Positions 60,437 through 64,000 of a DNA stretch of 64,000 nucleotides are shown here, piece after piece (within the stretch, counting starts at the first letter, position 1; every line of letters begins with the position of its first letter). The position numbers and the translations under genes were made by a program. The DNA comes from JAMLHH01 sp037189845. Its GTDB lineage: Bacteria; Bacteroidota; Bacteroidia; Chitinophagales; JADIYW01. Location: positions 124,001-188,000 of the forward strand of contig JBBCIS010000001.1 in assembly GCA_037189845.1 (NCBI GenBank). Reading direction: 5' to 3'. The notes beneath the pieces are model-generated. The model searched no databases. It was not told where the DNA came from and saw only the letters and a list, made by a program, of their open reading frames with translations.

Positions 60437-61240
60437 TCAAAAATCTTCAATAATTTCATCATCAATCATCAGATGGGGCATTCCTTTCTGACACTTTTCT
60501 ACACGTGCACTGATTCCGTAAATATCAGCGATCACCTGAGATGTGATAGCTTGTGTAGGAGTTCCCTGACTGATGATCTGCCCTTTGTTCATGACCAGTA
60601 CTTCATCTGCCCAACGGAGTGCAAGATTCAGATCGTGTAGTACCATAATCACTATTCTGCCATCGTCGGCAAAGCTTCTGGCAAGCTTCATTACCTTGAT
60701 TTGATGCCTGAGATCCAACGCGCTTGTAGGTTCGTCCAGCAATAAGATTTCCGGATTTCTGACCATAGTTCTGGCGAGAGAGGCCATTTGTCTTTGCCCG
60801 CCGGATAGCTGGCTTAGGTTTTCCAGTGCAAGATGATCTATTCCGATACGTTTCAAAATAGCCATCGCTCTATGCACCACACCTTCATTATTTTGGCTGC
60901 TGGTAGCATCTAAGGGAGACGCTTTTAATGCGCTGATAACTGCTTCAATGACAGATAATTGTATGTCTGTAGGTACAGACTGAGGCATAAAGCTGAGTAT
61001 TTCTGCCCTCTTTTTAGGAGTCATATTCAGCATATTTTCACCATTGAAAAGAGTTTCTCCTTCTGCTTTGAGCAATCCTGCCAATACACGAAGCAAGGTA
61101 GATTTACCTGCTGCATTAGGACCTGTCAGAACAGTCAGCTTTCCGACTGAAAAAGGTGGTGTATCCAGCTTTGAGAGGATGGTTTTATTCTTGTATCCGG
61201 CTGTAATACCTTTGACAATAAGTTGTTTTTCTGTCTGCAT
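60437..61240 (-). CDS. Iron-siderophore/heme ABC transporter ATPase (FecE-type)
   Basis: A 267-residue ATPase. Walker A GPNAAGKSTLL, signature LSGGQRQMASLA, Walker B EILLLDEPTSALD and H-loop VMVLHDLN are complete. It starts at ATG 61240, overlapping the permease TAA; a longer frame upstream in the track-like region is out of the reading context and lies inside the permease gene. Energises uptake of ferric siderophore, heme or cobalamin. Confidence 0.92.
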   Translation of the reverse strand: MQTEKQLIVKGITAGYKNKTILSKLDTPPFSVGKLTVLTGPNAAGKSTLLRVLAGLLKAEGETLFNGENMLNMTPKKRAEILSFMPQSVPTDIQLSVIEAVISALKASPLDATSSQNNEGVVHRAMAILKRIGIDHLALENLSQLSGGQRQMASLARTMVRNPEILLLDEPTSALDLRHQIKVMKLARSFADDGRIVIMVLHDLNLALRWADEVLVMNKGQIISQGTPTQAITSQVIADIYGISARVEKCQKGMPHLMIDDEIIEDF

Positions 61241-62286
61241 TAGCTTTTGTTTCTGATAAAAATTAATGCAATAAATACAGGTACTCCAATCAGTGATGTG
61301 ACAATTCCTACCGGAATAATGACTCCTACCACTACAGATTTGCTGACAATAGAAGCCAGTGACATGATGAGAGCACCTGACAATATACTGGCAGGCAATG
61401 AAAATCGATGATCTTCTCCAATCAGTAATTTTGCTATATGAGGACCTACTAATCCTATGAAACCTATCACTCCTACAAATGCGACCGATGCAGCTGTCAG
61501 GATGCTGACCCTGAGTAATGAGAAAAATCTTAAACGACCTACTGATATACCGAAACTTCTGGCGCTGTCTTCTCCCAACCTGAGCGCGGTCAGTTTCCAT
61601 GATGATGCCAGCGTGAAAGGACTTATTACCGCAAAAATGACAGCCAGCAATGTAATACTTTCCCAGTTCGCTTTAGTCAATGAACCCAATGTCCAGAAGA
61701 CAAATTGTTGTAGTGCCTCTGCACTGGCGATATACTGCATGATACCGACCAAAGCATTGAAGGTAAACACCAGTGCTATACCAAACAGTACCAGACCATT
61801 GGAGCCGGCATTATTCAGTTTGGATAGTGCCTGTAAAAGCATGACTGCTCCGAATGCGAAGATGAATGAATTGGCTATAATCATCCATTCCGGACCTACT
61901 CCTGGAAGGCTGAATCCTGCGATAATTGCCAGTGCTGCTCCGAAAGATGCTGCAGCAGAAATCCCTAAAGTAAAAGGACTTGCCATCGAATTGTTCATAA
62001 TGGTCTGCATTTCACAACCGGAGACAGACAGACAGGCTCCCACCAATAATGCCATCACTGAGTAAGGCAAACGGATATCCCAGACGATGACTTTGGTAGA
62101 AATATCTACCTGATCCGGTCTGAAAAGTGCCTGTAATACATCTGTAAATTTTAATGTGGATGGACCTACTGCTATATCAAAGCAGAAAGAAACAATGAGG
62201 GCTGCTGCCAGTATAAAAAGAATAAGGATACGCCGGATGAACTGCCGGCGATATCCTTGTTCTATCGTTAAAGATAAATCAGTCAA
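61240..62286 (-). CDS. FecCD-family ABC transporter permease
   Basis: A 348-residue inner-membrane permease with about ten helices, typical of BtuC/FhuB/FecCD. LVGACLSVSGCEMQTIMNNS near residue 75 and GFIGLVGPHIAKLLIGEDHR near 285 are the family signatures. Homodimer expected. 11 nt downstream of the binding-protein gene; overlaps the ATPase start. Confidence 0.95.
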   Translation of the reverse strand: MTDLSLTIEQGYRRQFIRRILILFILAAALIVSFCFDIAVGPSTLKFTDVLQALFRPDQVDISTKVIVWDIRLPYSVMALLVGACLSVSGCEMQTIMNNSMASPFTLGISAAASFGAALAIIAGFSLPGVGPEWMIIANSFIFAFGAVMLLQALSKLNNAGSNGLVLFGIALVFTFNALVGIMQYIASAEALQQFVFWTLGSLTKANWESITLLAVIFAVISPFTLASSWKLTALRLGEDSARSFGISVGRLRFFSLLRVSILTAASVAFVGVIGFIGLVGPHIAKLLIGEDHRFSLPASILSGALIMSLASIVSKSVVVGVIIPVGIVTSLIGVPVFIALIFIRNKS

Positions 62287-62297
62287 AACCTAAAATT

Positions 62298-63389
62298 CTA
62301 TTTTTTGAGTTCTATATAATAGACGCCTTTTAAAGGTATTGCTAAAAATTTAGAATTCAGGGTGTTGATAGTCGTTTGTGGATTGAGTAATGAGAAAAGT
62401 GCAGGGTTGATCCATTTTGCCAAAGCTTCCAACGCAACAATATTTAAAGGTGAATCGTAGAAATAGTGCCACAATCCATATACTTTATTTTTTTTCACTG
62501 CATTCAATGGTGTCATCATTGGTCTTTGTGTCAATGTTTTCAGGCTGAGCTGAGATTGAGCAGCCGTGGTACCCTGACCAATTACAAATCCCTTTTGCCC
62601 GGGTAATGCCAGACCCGTAGCAATATAGATATCCGGTTGCTGGGTAATGACGTATTCTGCATTCAGCTCACCCACTTCTCCGGGCAATATATCTCCGATG
62701 TTTTTACCACCTACAAACTCAATGAATTCTCCCATGTTTCCTTTACCGGGTGTTCCGCTGAGCTCACCTCTGATCATTTCCATATAAACCTTAGGTTTTA
62801 CAGCAGTTTTATTTTTGGCAACAGCTTGTTTAATATGATTGAGCTTTTGAGTATAAAGCTCATTAAAAGCTTTAGAAACAGACTCTTTACCTAAAACTTT
62901 ACCCAATATATCCATACTTGGCACCGTATTTTTTAAAGGATGAAGTCTGAAATCCACAAAAATGATAGGAATACCTGCGGCAGTTAATTGCTTGATGACG
63001 TCTGCAGATTTCGCATCAGGCCCATGTGATCCTGCACCGAAAATGGCCAGATCAGGTTTTAATGCCAGAATTTGCTCTGTGGAAACTGTTTCCTTACCTG
63101 TTGAGCCTATATTTTTAATATTCCTGATACCGGGAAAAGTCTTTTCAAACTCTTCAAACATTAAACCTCCATTTTTTTTGAAATCTCCTGTCCAACCAAC
63201 GACGACACTGGTAGGATCTTTGTAAAAAAGTGAAAGTGTAATCAATGAGCGGCCTTCTCCAAGAATCACTCTTTTAGCAGGAGCTTTTAAGGTCACTTTT
63301 CTTCCGACAATGTCAGTCACCGTGATTTCCTGTGCAAATGAATTGCTTGCAAGCAAAATGGTGATGAGAAAAAGAAAAATTTTATTCAT
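62298..63389 (-). CDS. Periplasmic iron-chelate binding protein
   Basis: A 363-residue class III (helical backbone) substrate-binding protein. Signal MNKIFLFLITILLASNSFA; then TVTDIVGRKVTLKAPAKRVI, the usual opening, and LKPDLAIFGAGSHG, YVITQQPDIYIATG. First gene of the ABC set. Substrate (siderophore, heme or cobalamin) inferred as iron chelate from the SIP neighbour. Confidence 0.9.
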   Translation of the reverse strand: MNKIFLFLITILLASNSFAQEITVTDIVGRKVTLKAPAKRVILGEGRSLITLSLFYKDPTSVVVGWTGDFKKNGGLMFEEFEKTFPGIRNIKNIGSTGKETVSTEQILALKPDLAIFGAGSHGPDAKSADVIKQLTAAGIPIIFVDFRLHPLKNTVPSMDILGKVLGKESVSKAFNELYTQKLNHIKQAVAKNKTAVKPKVYMEMIRGELSGTPGKGNMGEFIEFVGGKNIGDILPGEVGELNAEYVITQQPDIYIATGLALPGQKGFVIGQGTTAAQSQLSLKTLTQRPMMTPLNAVKKNKVYGLWHYFYDSPLNIVALEALAKWINPALFSLLNPQTTINTLNSKFLAIPLKGVYYIELKK

Positions 63390-63397
63390 GTTTTATA

Positions 63398-63425
63398 GTA
63401 TTGGGTATTGAGTAATGGGTATCGG
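63398..63425. repeat. Four degenerate heptamers (GTATTGG type, 28 nt)
   Basis: GTATTGG, GTATTGA, GTAATGG, GTATCGG in tandem, directly upstream of the binding-protein gene. It is a different heptamer from that at 57246-57273 but has the same unit length and copy number. Confidence 0.6.
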
Positions 63426-63502
63426 GACGGTTTGCACCGGATTTAGTCCCAGTTATACCTTTTTATCACTGAATCCTTCCAGGCAGATTTTTGAGATATT
63501 CG

Positions 63503-64000
63503 TTAAGGTAAGATCAGACTGACTGTATCTCCGTTTTCATCTTCAGGCGGAGTAGGTTCACCTTCTTTAGCTCTTACAGATTTTGCTTTATTGGTCACAT
63601 AAGCAGCACCTGTTTTCTGGTTGATAGCCACTGTATTAGGGTGAGTTCCTGTTTCGATGTTTTTGATAACTTCATAGTTTTTGCTGTTGATGACAGTGAC
63701 GTTGCCTGCTTTTCTGTTAGCTACGTATAGCAATTGTCTTTCTGAATCAAACTGTATGCCTATTGCACCATCACCTGCAGGAACGGTAGAAATTAATTCA
63801 CCTGTTGAGGCATTCAACACCGTCACATTATTGCTTTTCTGATGGGAAACAAAAATTCTGTCACCTTTGGCATCATACACTAAATTGATAGCACTTTCTC
63901 CCTGAGTAGGATAGTTTTTGACTACCTTATTAGTAGAAAGATCTACTACCGCGATCTCGGCGGTTCCTAATAATAATACGTACAGCTGATTTCTTTCTTT
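63503..64000 (-). CDS. YncE-like 40-residue YVTN beta-propeller protein (cut by window edge)
   Basis: Open to the window end, so the N-terminus is missing; at least 165 residues. Repeats of about 40 residues carry the YVTN-type pattern: GDRIFVSHQKSNNVTVLN, RQLLYVANRKAGNVTVIN and GAAYVTNKAK. Such seven-bladed propellers are periplasmic and are often next to iron or heme uptake genes in Bacteroidota. The end is acidic (EGEPTPPEDENGD). Not far upstream of the binding protein, same strand. Confidence 0.82.
   Translation of the reverse strand, partial: KERNQLYVLLLGTAEIAVVDLSTNKVVKNYPTQGESAINLVYDAKGDRIFVSHQKSNNVTVLNASTGELISTVPAGDGAIGIQFDSERQLLYVANRKAGNVTVINSKNYEVIKNIETGTHPNTVAINQKTGAAYVTNKAKSVRAKEGEPTPPEDENGDTVSLILP

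Noticed and set aside
61241..61600. N-terminal extension of the ABC ATPase by 120 residues
   Set aside because: That stretch is the permease gene read in another frame; the ATG at 61240 gives the normal ATPase start.

Overview
The window reads as chromosome of a Bacteroidota bacterium, probably a Sphingobacteriia/Chitinophagia-like lineage. Evidence: several TAnnTTTG -7 promoter elements, a few with a TTTG -33 element 19-20 nt upstream; no clear Shine-Dalgarno sites; SusC/XusA-type receptor with an N-terminal carboxypeptidase-regulatory-like domain; DUF4374, DUF1573 and DUF4835 proteins; and the bamD-omega-coaBC-DUF4835 order. Exact genus cannot be set from sequence alone.

Layout. 0-5.4 kb: end of a DEAD-box helicase, an FMN reductase, an EamA transporter, a heptose-7-phosphate kinase, and a convergent operon DUF1573-UbiA-ruvX-def. 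5.4-10.4 kb: a xusABC-like xenosiderophore uptake operon behind a strong promoter and a tiny leader ORF. 10.4-14 kb: a DUF4143 ATPase gene bracketed by two copies of the polX 3' end, then polX. 14-16.3 kb: a penicillin-acylase-family enzyme. 16.3-23.2 kb: a six-gene minus-strand operon (VCBS/UnbV protein, SGNH hydrolase, O-carbamoyltransferase, DUF5989, SxtJ-like, DegT aminotransferase) that looks like a small glycan or metabolite decoration locus. 23.2-37.1 kb: LEA-like coiled-coil proteins, lon, hemJ, recR with a fused glycosyltransferase, an AraC regulator, and bamD-rpoZ-coaBC-DUF4835.

37.1-49.1 kb is the accessory highlight. A full-length polymorphic toxin (685 residues, C-terminal HEGTH metallopeptidase-like domain) and its immunity gene are followed on the same strand by a train of orphan C-terminal toxin cassettes, each starting with a copy of the parent's linker and each followed by an immunity gene: a decayed HEGTH-type pair, a WHH nuclease with SUKH immunity, a decayed SUKH, a papain-fold-like cassette, an HELMH metallopeptidase cassette and a short-tailed cassette. 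The array ends in a truncated linker abutting the DUF4835 stop codon. Divergent from the toxin are two large unrecognised proteins (1116 and 446 residues), the second with a tail-fibre-like N-terminus; they may form part of a delivery or surface apparatus.

49.4-64 kb: topA, a SirB1-like protein, a nitrilase-family omega-amidase, a cyclophilin, an alpha/beta hydrolase, dGTPase, a DUF5522 protein, purB, a YnfA-like membrane protein, and a second iron-uptake locus (siderophore-interacting protein, FecCDE-type ABC transporter, binding protein, YVTN beta-propeller). Two structured RNA candidates (near 52.8 and 57.4 kb) share conserved blocks and a covarying closing helix. No tRNA, rRNA, CRISPR array, transposase or integrase was found.
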